Positions 1 through 8,266 of a stretch of 38,138 nt of DNA are shown here, piece after piece. The stretch spans positions 1-38,138 of the forward strand of contig JAIRTP010000107.1 of the NCBI GenBank assembly GCA_031254805.1, in the 5' to 3' direction. Position 1 is the first letter of the stretch. Every line of letters starts with the position of its first letter. The notes beneath the pieces were generated by a model. It was not told where the DNA came from. It saw only the letters and a list, made by a program, of their open reading frames with translations, and did no database searches. This stretch comes from Bacteroidales bacterium. GTDB lineage: Bacteria > Bacteroidota > Bacteroidia > Bacteroidales > WRLA01. The position numbers and the translations under genes are program-made.

Positions 1-101
1 GTACCATTTTATTGAGTTTTATAGCACGAAGATAGTAATAATTATTTGAATATAAAAATATTATGACGCTTTTTTTGCTTAAAATCATTCTAAATAATAA
101 C

Positions 102-118
102 TTTTGTGTTGCACAAAA
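102..118. repeat. Short perfect inverted repeat
   Basis: Two 7-bp arms, TTTTGTG and CACAAAA, are separated by TTG. The TTGTG...CACAA core resembles operator half-sites of Crp/Fnr-type regulators, but the arms are closer together than in the classical 16-bp site. It lies in the otherwise featureless first 238 bases, so it could equally be a weak RNA hairpin. No gene start follows it inside the window. Confidence 0.25.
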
Positions 119-238
119 ACACTAACATATTTTACTGATTTTAAGCGAGTTAAATTTTAGAAGTTCCCTATTGATAATGCTCGTCGTACTTGCCTGTTTC
201 AGTCTTCTGGTATGAATCGTTGCATAAAAGATCCTTTT

Positions 239-534
239 TCAGACGATTGGGGTCAAATTTATATGTCCCGGAGGAACTGAAATAGACTCGTCATAAACTA
301 CTATTATGGAATCTCCCAAATTAGGATCGAAAACGCCGCTTGGCCGACCTTCGGTCTGACGACTAATAGTTTCTCCTAGAGAAATAAGCAAAGACGTTAT
401 GAGTTCTTGATTATACGACCACCCTAATATTTGCACAGTATGGTCAGATTGGTTTGTATAATCAAAATTTCGATTAATATAATGATCAACCGTACAAGAA
501 GAGTTAATCCTACAAATAATAATTTTACTTTCAT
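239..534 (-). pseudogene. Small lipoprotein gene with a one-base frameshift
   Basis: The ATG at 534-532 opens a typical lipoprotein signal (Met-Lys-Val-Lys then LLFVGLTLL) in one frame. The -1 neighbouring frame continues as SSCTVDHYINRNF and stays open to a stop at 239. The two frames meet in a CTTCTTG run near 494-505, where a single extra base would give ...GLTL-S-C, a good lipobox, and a product of about 98 residues. The mature part includes the segments ILGWSYNQEL and VFDPNLGDSIIVVYDE and is not recognised. The total length of 296 nt is one base short of a whole number of codons, which fits a one-base deletion. It may be a true pseudogene, a sequencing error or a chance open frame. Transcription could start from the -7 element at 708-715. 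Confidence 0.4.
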
Positions 535-707
535 GATATTGTTTATTAGAGATCAAAATAGAAGGACAATAATTTATCAATTTTTTTATCGGTTACACCC
601 GCAAGTTTATGTTCTTTCAATTCTTGACTCAAACCATGTAGCTATATGTACGTCTTTAATTATTGATTATTAATTTTGATCTACATTTGATAAAAAATAA
701 TATTGCA

Positions 708-715
708 CAAAATTA
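708..715 (-). promoter_or_regulatory. Candidate Bacteroidetes -7 element TAATTTTG
   Basis: On the minus strand the octamer TAATTTTG matches the Bacteroidetes consensus TAnnTTTG. It sits about 10 nt past the purL stop and would drive the broken lipoprotein frame to its left. No convincing -33 TTTG is seen, so this is a weak call. Confidence 0.3.
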
Positions 716-724
716 CTCGGCGTT

Positions 725-3700
725 TTATTGATCGTTTCTATTCAACTGCTCGTCAATCCACTTTCTGGCATTCACAAAAGCTTCGATCCAAGGCGTTACC
801 TGATGTCCGGCGTTACCGTTATCCGAAGGATAAAACCCCCATTGCCAAGGATAAACCGATCGTTCCAAATGAGGCATCATCGCTAAATGACGTCCATCGA
901 GCGAGCAGATCGCCGCAGCGTTATAATCCGAACCGTTTGGATTGGCAGGGTAGGTTTCAAAGCTGTATTTCATTGGTATCGCATATTTTGATTCCTCCTC
1001 AGGAAGATAGAATTTACCTTCTCCATGAGCAATCCAAATACCTAAACGACTTCCAATCAAAGATTTCAACATGACTGAATTATTTTCCAAAATATTAACC
1101 GTTAGAAAATTCGATTCAAACTTATGCGAAGCGTTATGCAACATTTTCGGTTTTTTCTCAAATTCCGGATACACTAAATCCAATTCGGTCATCAATTGGC
1201 ATCCGTTGCAAACGCCAAGGCTTAGCGTATCTTTTCTTTTATAGAAATTGTCTATTGCTTGTTTTGCCAATGGATTGTATTTCAGAGCTCCTGCCCATCC
1301 TTTGGCGGAGCCTAAAACATCGGAATTACTGAATCCGCCGACAAAGACGACCATATTAACATCTTTCAAATTTTCGCGTCCCGAAATCAAATCGGTCACA
1401 TGTACATCTTTCACATCGAATCCGGACAGATGGAGCGACCATGCCATTTCTCTGTCTCCATTTACTCCTTTTTCTCGGATAATGGCTGCTCTTATGCCTG
1501 TCTCGACCCTGCGGCCGCGCACAATGCCGTAATCGGCGTATAATCCGTTGAATTTTACAGGAAACTGAACACTGTGTTCATGTTTTTTATAATTTTCAAA
1601 ACGTTGTAACGCCAATGTCTCGCCGCTTTGTTTTTTGTCGAACAGATAAGAGGTTTTAAACCAAAGATCACGAAGAGAAGGAATGTCAAAATGATGGGTT
1701 TTGCGCGACGTCTTCAACGCTAAAACATTTCCTTTGATCGGTTCTCCGATAATTTTAAAATCAATTCCATTCTCTTCCAAACAACTGAAAACAGCTTTAT
1801 TATCCTTCACTTGAATGACAACGCCGGGATTCTCGCTGAACAAAAGCTCTACATCGTCGTTGGCTGTTATTTCGGTAAGATCAAGCGACATTCCCCAGCC
1901 GTTTTGAGCAAAATTCATCTCCAATAGCGTGGTAATCAGCCCGCCCGACGCAATATCATGACCTGCTAAAATATTTTTCCTGTTGATCAAATCTTGGATA
2001 GCGTTGAATTTTTTAATAAACGTTTTACCATCCGCCATATCCGGCGTCTCATTGCCGATTGCGCCTACAACCTGCGCTAAAGCAGAGCCTCCTAATGTGC
2101 GTTTCCCGTTGGAAAAATCAATAAATATCAGTTTACTGTTTTCGACAGGTTTAACGACAGATTCGATAATATTTTTTATATCCGATATTTCAGCTATGGC
2201 GCTTATGATAACCGTTCCCTGCGAATAAACAATTTGTCCATCAGGATATTTTTGTGTCATTGAGAGCGAATCTTTTCCCGTTGGAATATTGATATTCAAA
2301 TCAATAGCGCATTGAGCGACAGCTCCAACAGCGCGATATAAACGATCGTTTTCGCCTTTAGTTTTAGCCGGCCACATCCAGTTAGCGCTCAACGAAACGC
2401 CTTTTATTCCATGCCTTAAAGGAGCCCAGACCAAATTGGTCAAAGATTCCGCAACGGCTAAACGACTTCCCGCCTCAGGATTGGCAATAGCTACGACGGG
2501 AGCGTGTCCAATGGAGGTTGCAATTCCAGCCGTTCCTCTATAGTCGATCGCTACGGCCCCCAAATTATTCAAAGGCAACTGTAACGGGCCTGCGCATTGT
2601 TGTTTTGCAACTTTGCCGCTGACGGAACGATCTACTTTATTGGTTAGCCAATCTTTACATGCCACCGACTCAAGTTGTAAGACAGATTCTATATAACTGT
2701 CGATTTTGTTAACATCATATTTTGGAGCTTTATAATTGGTTGTGACGCGATTATCTTGTAAGACTGTTTTCGGAACTTTGCCAAAAAAATCGTTCAAAGC
2801 GAGGTCGATCGGTTTTTCTCCATCTTCTTTTTCAAAGATCAATTTACAATCGTCGGTTATTTCTCCGACAACATACATGGGCGTTCGTTCGCGCGCGGCG
2901 ATACGTTCCATCAAAGGAATATTTTTCTTTCTTAGAACCAATCCCATACGCTCTTGCGATTCATTTCCAATGATTTCGCGAGCAGATAAAGTAGAGTCGC
3001 CCACAGGAAGTTTGTCAACGTTGATATGACCGCCGGTAGCTTCTACCAATTCTGAAAGGCAATTAAGATGGCCGCCTGCTCCGTGGTCGTGAATAGAAAT
3101 AATCGGATTGTTTGCCATTTCAGTAAATGCGCGAATGGTATTCGCTACTCTTTTTTGCATTTCCGGGTTGGCGCGTTGAACAGCGTTCAACTCTATGGCG
3201 TTATTATATTCTCCTGTCGCTACGGAAGAGACGGCTCCACCGCCCATACCGATACGATAATTGTCGCCTCCCAATACAATGATCATATCGCCGGGTTCAG
3301 GCGTATCTTTTTCGCTGTCATCATGTTTTGCAAAACCGACTCCTCCCGCTAACATGATCACTTTGTCATATCCGAAATGTTTATCGTTCTCAGTATGTTC
3401 AAAAGTCAGTAAGGAGCCGCAAATCAGCGGTTGTCCGAATTTATTGCCAAAATCGCTGGCTCCATTGGACGCTTTTATCAAAATATCTTCCGGTGTATGA
3501 TAAAGCCAAGAACGTTCTTTAGTGAACTGCTCCCAAGCGCGCGGCGCTTCGCCGTTCCTGCTGTACGAAGTCATGTAAACTGCCGTTCCTGCAATCGGCG
3601 TACTTCCTTTTCCGCCGGCCAACCGGTCGCGTATCTCTCCGCCCGTTCCTGTCGACGCGCCGTTGAAAGGTTCTACGGTCGTTGGAAAGTTGTGCGTTTC

Positions 3701-4435
3701 GGCCTTCAGACTAATTACCGATTGCGTTTCAGATATTCTGAAAAGATCCGCGGTATCTTGAGACGCCGGAGCAAATAGTTCCATGTCAGGACCTAAAATG
3801 AAAGCGACATTATCTTTGTATGCTGAAACGATATAATTTGGATTCTTGTTCGATGTATTTTTAATGAGCGCAAATAAGGTATCTTTTTTCTCTTCTCCAT
3901 CGATGACAAAAGTTCCATTGAAGATTTTATGACGGCAATGCTCGGAATTGACTTGCGCAAATCCGTATACTTCGCTATCAGTCAATTTACGATGGATTTT
4001 TTTACTGATACTGTTCAAATAGGCGATTTCATCATCGCTCAATGCAAGCCCTTCTTGTTGATTATAAGCGACAATATCGTCAATGTAAACAATCGCTTCC
4101 GGTTCTTTATCAATAGTAAAAATATCTTGCCCTGGATTATGATAGCACATTTGCAACATCGGATCGAAAGAGGCGTCCTGTTCGCATTTGGTCAAAAGCT
4201 CAATACGCGATATTCCTTCAATGCCCATATTTTGCGTAATCTCTACGGCGTTGGTGCTCCAAGGAGAGATCATTTCTTTGCGAGGACCGATATAATCTCC
4301 TTTGAGCGTATCTTCCGGAACAATTTTGGCGTCTCCAAAAAGCCAAATAAGTTTTTCGATTGTTGGCGTATCAAATTCTTTTTGCGTAATAAGCGCAAAG
4401 TAAATGTTTTCCGAACCTTTGAAAAAGAGCGTCAT
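725..4435 (-). CDS. purL: Phosphoribosylformylglycinamidine synthase, single-chain (PurL)
   Basis: This enzyme of purine synthesis converts FGAR, glutamine and ATP into FGAM, glutamate and ADP in the cytosol. At 1236 residues it is the large fused type, with an N-terminal PurS-like region, two AIR-synthase-like halves and a C-terminal class I glutamine amidotransferase domain. The amidotransferase triad is visible as Cys1076 in LGVCNGC and His1189/Glu1191 in MMPHLE. The synthase part contains the ETHNFPT and GTGGEIRDR motifs typical of the ATP-binding FGAM synthase core. The ATG start at 4435 has a TAATTTTG promoter element about 30 nt upstream. The gene stands alone and is divergent from the barrel gene at 4586. 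The reading frame is intact and of full length, so the assignment is secure. Confidence 0.98.
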   Translation of the reverse strand: MTLFFKGSENIYFALITQKEFDTPTIEKLIWLFGDAKIVPEDTLKGDYIGPRKEMISPWSTNAVEITQNMGIEGISRIELLTKCEQDASFDPMLQMCYHNPGQDIFTIDKEPEAIVYIDDIVAYNQQEGLALSDDEIAYLNSISKKIHRKLTDSEVYGFAQVNSEHCRHKIFNGTFVIDGEEKKDTLFALIKNTSNKNPNYIVSAYKDNVAFILGPDMELFAPASQDTADLFRISETQSVISLKAETHNFPTTVEPFNGASTGTGGEIRDRLAGGKGSTPIAGTAVYMTSYSRNGEAPRAWEQFTKERSWLYHTPEDILIKASNGASDFGNKFGQPLICGSLLTFEHTENDKHFGYDKVIMLAGGVGFAKHDDSEKDTPEPGDMIIVLGGDNYRIGMGGGAVSSVATGEYNNAIELNAVQRANPEMQKRVANTIRAFTEMANNPIISIHDHGAGGHLNCLSELVEATGGHINVDKLPVGDSTLSAREIIGNESQERMGLVLRKKNIPLMERIAARERTPMYVVGEITDDCKLIFEKEDGEKPIDLALNDFFGKVPKTVLQDNRVTTNYKAPKYDVNKIDSYIESVLQLESVACKDWLTNKVDRSVSGKVAKQQCAGPLQLPLNNLGAVAIDYRGTAGIATSIGHAPVVAIANPEAGSRLAVAESLTNLVWAPLRHGIKGVSLSANWMWPAKTKGENDRLYRAVGAVAQCAIDLNINIPTGKDSLSMTQKYPDGQIVYSQGTVIISAIAEISDIKNIIESVVKPVENSKLIFIDFSNGKRTLGGSALAQVVGAIGNETPDMADGKTFIKKFNAIQDLINRKNILAGHDIASGGLITTLLEMNFAQNGWGMSLDLTEITANDDVELLFSENPGVVIQVKDNKAVFSCLEENGIDFKIIGEPIKGNVLALKTSRKTHHFDIPSLRDLWFKTSYLFDKKQSGETLALQRFENYKKHEHSVQFPVKFNGLYADYGIVRGRRVETGIRAAIIREKGVNGDREMAWSLHLSGFDVKDVHVTDLISGRENLKDVNMVVFVGGFSNSDVLGSAKGWAGALKYNPLAKQAIDNFYKRKDTLSLGVCNGCQLMTELDLVYPEFEKKPKMLHNASHKFESNFLTVNILENNSVMLKSLIGSRLGIWIAHGEGKFYLPEEESKYAIPMKYSFETYPANPNGSDYNAAAICSLDGRHLAMMPHLERSVYPWQWGFYPSDNGNAGHQVTPWIEAFVNARKWIDEQLNRNDQ

Positions 4436-4465
4436 ATTTTATTTTGTATTTGTGATTTAATCGTG

Positions 4466-4473
4466 CAAAATTA
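4466..4473 (-). promoter_or_regulatory. Candidate purL promoter, -7 element TAATTTTG
   Basis: TAATTTTG on the minus strand fits TAnnTTTG and lies 30 nt before the purL ATG, giving a short leader. No PurR-like operator or riboswitch can be recognised in the 150-nt divergent gap. Confidence 0.45.
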
Positions 4474-4554
4474 AGAAAAATAAGTCGGTTGGTAGTGAAT
4501 ACTATATAAACTTTTTTCATTCGTATGTCATGTCTCGTTTTTCTTAAAAAATGC

Positions 4555-4562
4555 TACCTTTG
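4555..4562 (+). promoter_or_regulatory. Candidate promoter, -7 element TACCTTTG
   Basis: TACCTTTG is an excellent match to the Bacteroidetes -7 consensus and lies 23 nt before the ATG of the barrel gene at 4586. The predicted start point near 4568 leaves a leader of less than 20 nt. It probably also drives the S41 gene behind it. Confidence 0.55.
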
Positions 4563-4585
4563 TCAAAAATTACAAAATCAAATAA

Positions 4586-5281
4586 ATGAGACGTTATTTT
4601 TTATTATTTATGATTATTATTTCTCTATCTCTTAGCGCATTAGGGCAGACGGAGAAAAATAAGCTGTACATCGGAGTCGCACCGGGAATTACCATTAATA
4701 AGCTTTATAGCTCTACGGGTTATAGAAAAGATACAAATTATAAAAATGAAAGCGGATTTTCATTTGCGATCCCGTTGCGATACGAATTTTTTCATTGGTT
4801 GGCGGTGCAGGCTGATCCGGGATTGATCTCGAAAAATTATAAAATAGTTCACAATGCTTATTTGGATGGGAACACGTACAATATTTATAACAATGCTTTT
4901 ATTAACAAGTATTTACAACTCCCTGTAATGGCTCATTTGTCGATTGGCGGACAAAAATTAAGAATTTTCTTGAATGCGGGCGGATTTATCGGGTATCAAG
5001 TGGGAGCGCGTTTGGAAGGAGTTAATATCATTATCGCGTATTATCGATATGATGAAAAATATGAATTTGATTCGAGAAAAGATAATCGCTTTGAGTATGG
5101 AATATTAGGAGGTTTAGGCGTAAAATATAATACAAAATCATGGACGCTTTTTGCTGAGGGCAGGTTTCATTACGGACTGTCCGATTTGCAAAAAGATTAT
5201 ATGTTACATCAAATACCGCGTTATAATAATACTTTTTTAATCCAGGCAGGCATTTTGTTTAATTTCTTTAAAAGTAAATAA
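4586..5281 (+). CDS. Outer-membrane beta-barrel protein, PorT-like family
   Basis: This is a 231-residue protein with an N-terminal signal peptide (hydrophobic stretch residues 4-18, likely cleavage just before QTEKN). The mature part alternates aromatic and polar residues in strands such as LYIGVAPG, FAIPLRYEF and WTLFAEGRFHYG and ends in LIQAGILFNFFKSK. This is the pattern of small Bacteroidetes outer-membrane barrels (OMP_b-brl_2/PorT-like). It is followed after 2 nt by the S41 lipoprotein, so the two are co-transcribed and probably act together at the outer membrane. No ligand can be inferred. The start is the first ATG after the TACCTTTG element. Confidence 0.7.
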   Translation: MRRYFLLFMIIISLSLSALGQTEKNKLYIGVAPGITINKLYSSTGYRKDTNYKNESGFSFAIPLRYEFFHWLAVQADPGLISKNYKIVHNAYLDGNTYNIYNNAFINKYLQLPVMAHLSIGGQKLRIFLNAGGFIGYQVGARLEGVNIIIAYYRYDEKYEFDSRKDNRFEYGILGGLGVKYNTKSWTLFAEGRFHYGLSDLQKDYMLHQIPRYNNTFLIQAGILFNFFKSK

Positions 5282-5283
5282 TT

Positions 5284-6450
5284 ATGAATCGTTTAAAAAT
5301 ATATATCATACTGTGTTTATTAACAATAATCACATTTATCTCTTGTCGCAAAAATATTCCGGAAATGATCCCTCCCGAAGATTATCCGGGAAATGACTTT
5401 TCTTCTGTTTTCGAGAGTTTTTGGACGGGAATGAATCATAACTATCTCTTTTGGGATATTGATGCTACCGATTGGGATCATGTTTACAAACATTACAAGC
5501 CTCTTTTCAATCAATTGAATATCAAAAATGACGACGATATCCGTAAAGCATATGAATATTTTAAGGAGATGACCGCCGGATTGGTCGACGGACATTATGC
5601 TATTTATTTCAAGAAATCGCCTATTCAAAATTCAACAATTAGGCCTTCGTTTTCCAGAAAAAAGATGGAAAAAGGATATCACAATCCGATTCCTTTAAAT
5701 TATTTTACCGACAAATTACCGAAGCTTTATCTTAACGACTATAAGAGAGGAATTTCCGAAACGGAATATGGCAAATTGGCGGCTGTTTCGGGAGAACTGC
5801 GCGGCGATATTTTATATTTATATTTCAGTAATTTTTTATTCGAACAATTGGCTTCTGGCGATCCTGTTTTGTCGGTTATAGATTATTTCTTTAACAGTTT
5901 GAAAAATGCGAAAGATTTTAAAGGAATTATTATTGACGTAAGAGGCAATGGAGGCGGCAACATAGCCGATCTTAATAAAATTTTATCAAGTTTGATTAAT
6001 GATCCGATTACAATTGGTTATTTGCGCGGAAAAATGGGAGATGGAAGGCTTGATTATACGCCTTGGACGCCTTATACGATCATTCCTCCTTCGAATGCTT
6101 ATATTAATCTTCCGATAGTCGCGTTGGTCGATTTGCATTCGGCAAGTAGTTCGGAACTAATGGCTATGGGAGTATCAAGATTATCAAACGGATATGTTGT
6201 GGGAGAGCGCACATGGGGAGCGCAAGGGCCTCTTGCAGAGAATTTTATTTACAACGGCGGACAATTTTCAACCGCATTTATGGAGTTGGTTTATACATCT
6301 TCTTTGATGACAAAATCTGCCGATGGAAATATTTATGAGGGAGTCGGTTTTCCGCCCGACGTAGAGGCAAAATACGATGAAAATCTGTTGAATTCAGACA
6401 AAGATATGCAACTTGAAACGGCAATACAAGTTATTTATGATCATAAATAG
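5284..6450 (+). CDS. S41-family (tail-specific/C-terminal processing type) protease lipoprotein
   Basis: This is a 388-residue lipoprotein. The signal runs to Cys21 in the lipobox FISC. An N-terminal helical cap (FWTGMNHNYLFWDID) precedes the catalytic S41 fold. That fold shows the core strand IIIDVRGNGGG, the serine segment HSASSSELMAMG and the C-terminal turn EGVGFPPDVEA. In CtpA-type S41 enzymes a lysine follows the serine in the turn G-E-R-T-x-G-K. Here the same turn reads GERTWGAQGP, so that lysine is absent. The protein may therefore use another dyad, as some Bacteroidetes S41 members may, or may have lost activity. It lies 2 nt after the barrel gene, with which it forms a pair. The likely location is lipid-anchored in the outer membrane or the inner leaflet of the periplasm. 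Confidence 0.8.
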   Translation: MNRLKIYIILCLLTIITFISCRKNIPEMIPPEDYPGNDFSSVFESFWTGMNHNYLFWDIDATDWDHVYKHYKPLFNQLNIKNDDDIRKAYEYFKEMTAGLVDGHYAIYFKKSPIQNSTIRPSFSRKKMEKGYHNPIPLNYFTDKLPKLYLNDYKRGISETEYGKLAAVSGELRGDILYLYFSNFLFEQLASGDPVLSVIDYFFNSLKNAKDFKGIIIDVRGNGGGNIADLNKILSSLINDPITIGYLRGKMGDGRLDYTPWTPYTIIPPSNAYINLPIVALVDLHSASSSELMAMGVSRLSNGYVVGERTWGAQGPLAENFIYNGGQFSTAFMELVYTSSLMTKSADGNIYEGVGFPPDVEAKYDENLLNSDKDMQLETAIQVIYDHK

Positions 6451-6472
6451 ATGCTTTTTTTCCTGCTCTTTG

Positions 6473-6496
6473 GTCGGAAATTTACAATTTTCCGAC
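6473..6496. terminator. Hairpin between convergent genes, possible terminator
   Basis: Perfect 8-bp arms GTCGGAAA and TTTCCGAC surround an 8-nt loop, 23 nt after the S41 stop codon. A T-rich stretch (TTTGTATCG, then a T6 run) follows on the + strand. It is a plausible factor-independent or pausing terminator for the barrel/S41 pair. The weak U-run limits confidence. Confidence 0.4.
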
Positions 6497-6838
6497 TTTG
6501 TATCGCGTTTTTTGTCGGCTAATTTTTTACGTCCATTCGCTTTGTGACTTTTAATCCAATTTGTTCACAGCGTTATTGTTAACGCCGTACAATTCGCAAC
6601 AACGCCTTTTATGCATCTTGATTTTATTATTGCAATATCGCGTTTGCATATCGCTTTGCGTTTTTTCATTGCGCCTGCGCGAAAGCCCTGTTTTTCTGTG
6701 AGTTTTATCTCTTTTTTCATGCTGTAAAGGCATGGAAATATTTCAAACCGCCAAACTTTTTTATAAATTTATTTGTGGCTGATTAATAATAAGTGATCGG
6801 ATTTTCTTCCGACTGCTCGTAGACAAACTCGCTTTTTT
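6497..6838. other. Intergenic stretch between convergent genes, no supported gene
   Basis: The 340 bases between the S41 hairpin and the end of gatD contain no credible gene. A minus-strand open frame of 60 codons (6551-6733) is very rich in Arg, Lys and Cys and matches nothing recognised. A short arm pair TCGGA/TCCGA with a 6-nt loop lies just after the gatD stop but has no T-run, so a gatD/gatE terminator cannot be confirmed. Confidence 0.5.
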
Positions 6839-8224
6839 CTATTTGTGTACTTTTTTGATGAACTCTTCAACTTCTGGAACGCCGCCTTGGTAGACGAGAT
6901 AGCCGTTATACGGTTCGCGTTCTGTAATTTCATCATTGACAGGCGTAAGCATTAATTTTTTCACCTCTTCGGGATCGTGCGTTTGTCCTAAAGCCCACCC
7001 CAGTTTGATAAAAGCCACTTCAGGGAGCATATTTCCGGCAGGAATAATCCCTTTTGCCATCATATCGCGTCCGGTATCATAAACGAACATGTGAACGTAT
7101 CCCCAAATGGTTTGCAAGGTCATATATTGATGAACGCCAGATTTTTGCGCTCTTTCAATAGCCGGATACATCTCTTTGTTAACGTGTCCTAATCCGGTTC
7201 CAACCCAAACGACGCCTTTATAACCTTGTTCGACAATGGCGTCCAAAACGCCCGGTTTCATTCCCGGATAATAATACAGCATGGTTACTCGATCGTCGAA
7301 AGCAGGAATAATCTTCACATTTCTATCTTGACGACGAGGGTTGTATTGCTCTTTGATATGCGTAACTCCTTTTCTGGTAATACTTGCAATGGGCGTGTCG
7401 CCAATTGTTCGGAAAGTAGAACGATAGGAAGAATGCATTTTACGTACGCGCGTTCCTTTGTGCAGCAATCCGTATTCGTCGGAAGTAGGACCGAACATAC
7501 AAACCAAAACTTCTGCAATATCGCCATGTCCGGCAGCAGTCATTGCATGCATCAAATTGAGCGCTGCATCGGAACTGGGGCGGTCGGAAGAGCGTTGAGA
7601 ACCAACTAAAACGACAGGAACGGGTAAATTTTGACACATAAAAGTCAAAGCGGCTCCCGTATGATGCAAAGTATCGGTTCCGTGTCCGATAACAATCCCC
7701 TCGATACCGTTTTCAATCTCTTTTCCGATCTGTTTGGCTAAGGCGATATATTGCGAAGGCCCCATATTTTCAGAAAAAACGGCAAATATTTTCTCCGTAT
7801 CCAAATTGCAGATTTCAGCCAATTCGGGGACGGCTCCATATAATTCTCCCGGAGAAAATGCCGGAATAACGGCTCCCGTTCTGTAATCCAAACGAGAAGC
7901 AATCGTTCCGCCCGTTCCCAATAACTTCACATGCGGAAGGCCTTCCGTATATGGAAATTCTTTCTCAGGAACTTTATAATTTGCTTTTTTATAGCCAGTT
8001 TCTTTCATGCCGGTAATGGTGCGGATATCTATTCCAACATTATATCCTGTAGGTATTTTCAAAACAATATGAAAATGGTCGTCGTTTTCCGCGCGGGGTA
8101 ATACCGTTCCATTAAAATTACCGCGCGTAGTTTCGACCTCCGCCGTTCCCCAAACGCGTACGTTATATTTCTTTAGCGTTCCGAGCGCTTCGCCTTTATA
8201 TCCTTGAAAAAAATCTTCGTTCAT
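6839..8224 (-). CDS. gatD: Glu-tRNA(Gln) amidotransferase subunit D, archaeal type (GatD)
   Basis: GatD is the glutaminase half of GatDE, which turns Glu-tRNA(Gln) into Gln-tRNA(Gln). It has 461 residues, the GatD length, and not the roughly 330 of a plain asparaginase. Residues 1-90 form the N-terminal beta-barrel extension (TGYNVGID motif) and residues 97-435 the asparaginase-like domain. Catalytic threonine motifs are GTGGTIAS (Thr104/Thr107) and HGTDT (Thr183-Asp184), and a lysine follows in RVRK262. The segment VGSQRSSDRPSSDAALNL is typical of archaeal GatD. The gene begins 42 nt after the gatE stop, in the same order and strand, so both subunits are produced together. The family is recalled as archaeal, which makes its presence in this Bacteroidales context unusual. 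The domain layout argues against a simple asparaginase, and ansA is separately present at 21297. Confidence 0.93.
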   Translation of the reverse strand: MNEDFFQGYKGEALGTLKKYNVRVWGTAEVETTRGNFNGTVLPRAENDDHFHIVLKIPTGYNVGIDIRTITGMKETGYKKANYKVPEKEFPYTEGLPHVKLLGTGGTIASRLDYRTGAVIPAFSPGELYGAVPELAEICNLDTEKIFAVFSENMGPSQYIALAKQIGKEIENGIEGIVIGHGTDTLHHTGAALTFMCQNLPVPVVLVGSQRSSDRPSSDAALNLMHAMTAAGHGDIAEVLVCMFGPTSDEYGLLHKGTRVRKMHSSYRSTFRTIGDTPIASITRKGVTHIKEQYNPRRQDRNVKIIPAFDDRVTMLYYYPGMKPGVLDAIVEQGYKGVVWVGTGLGHVNKEMYPAIERAQKSGVHQYMTLQTIWGYVHMFVYDTGRDMMAKGIIPAGNMLPEVAFIKLGWALGQTHDPEEVKKLMLTPVNDEITEREPYNGYLVYQGGVPEVEEFIKKVHK

Positions 8225-8266
8225 TCTTCTTGCTTTTTTAGTTGTTGTTTTTTTTAAAACAGTTTG

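Noticed and set aside
6551-6733. 60-codon minus-strand frame in the gap after gatD
   Set aside because: It is dominated by Arg, Lys and Cys, has no recognised family and no promoter element, and lies between convergent genes. A chance frame is more likely.
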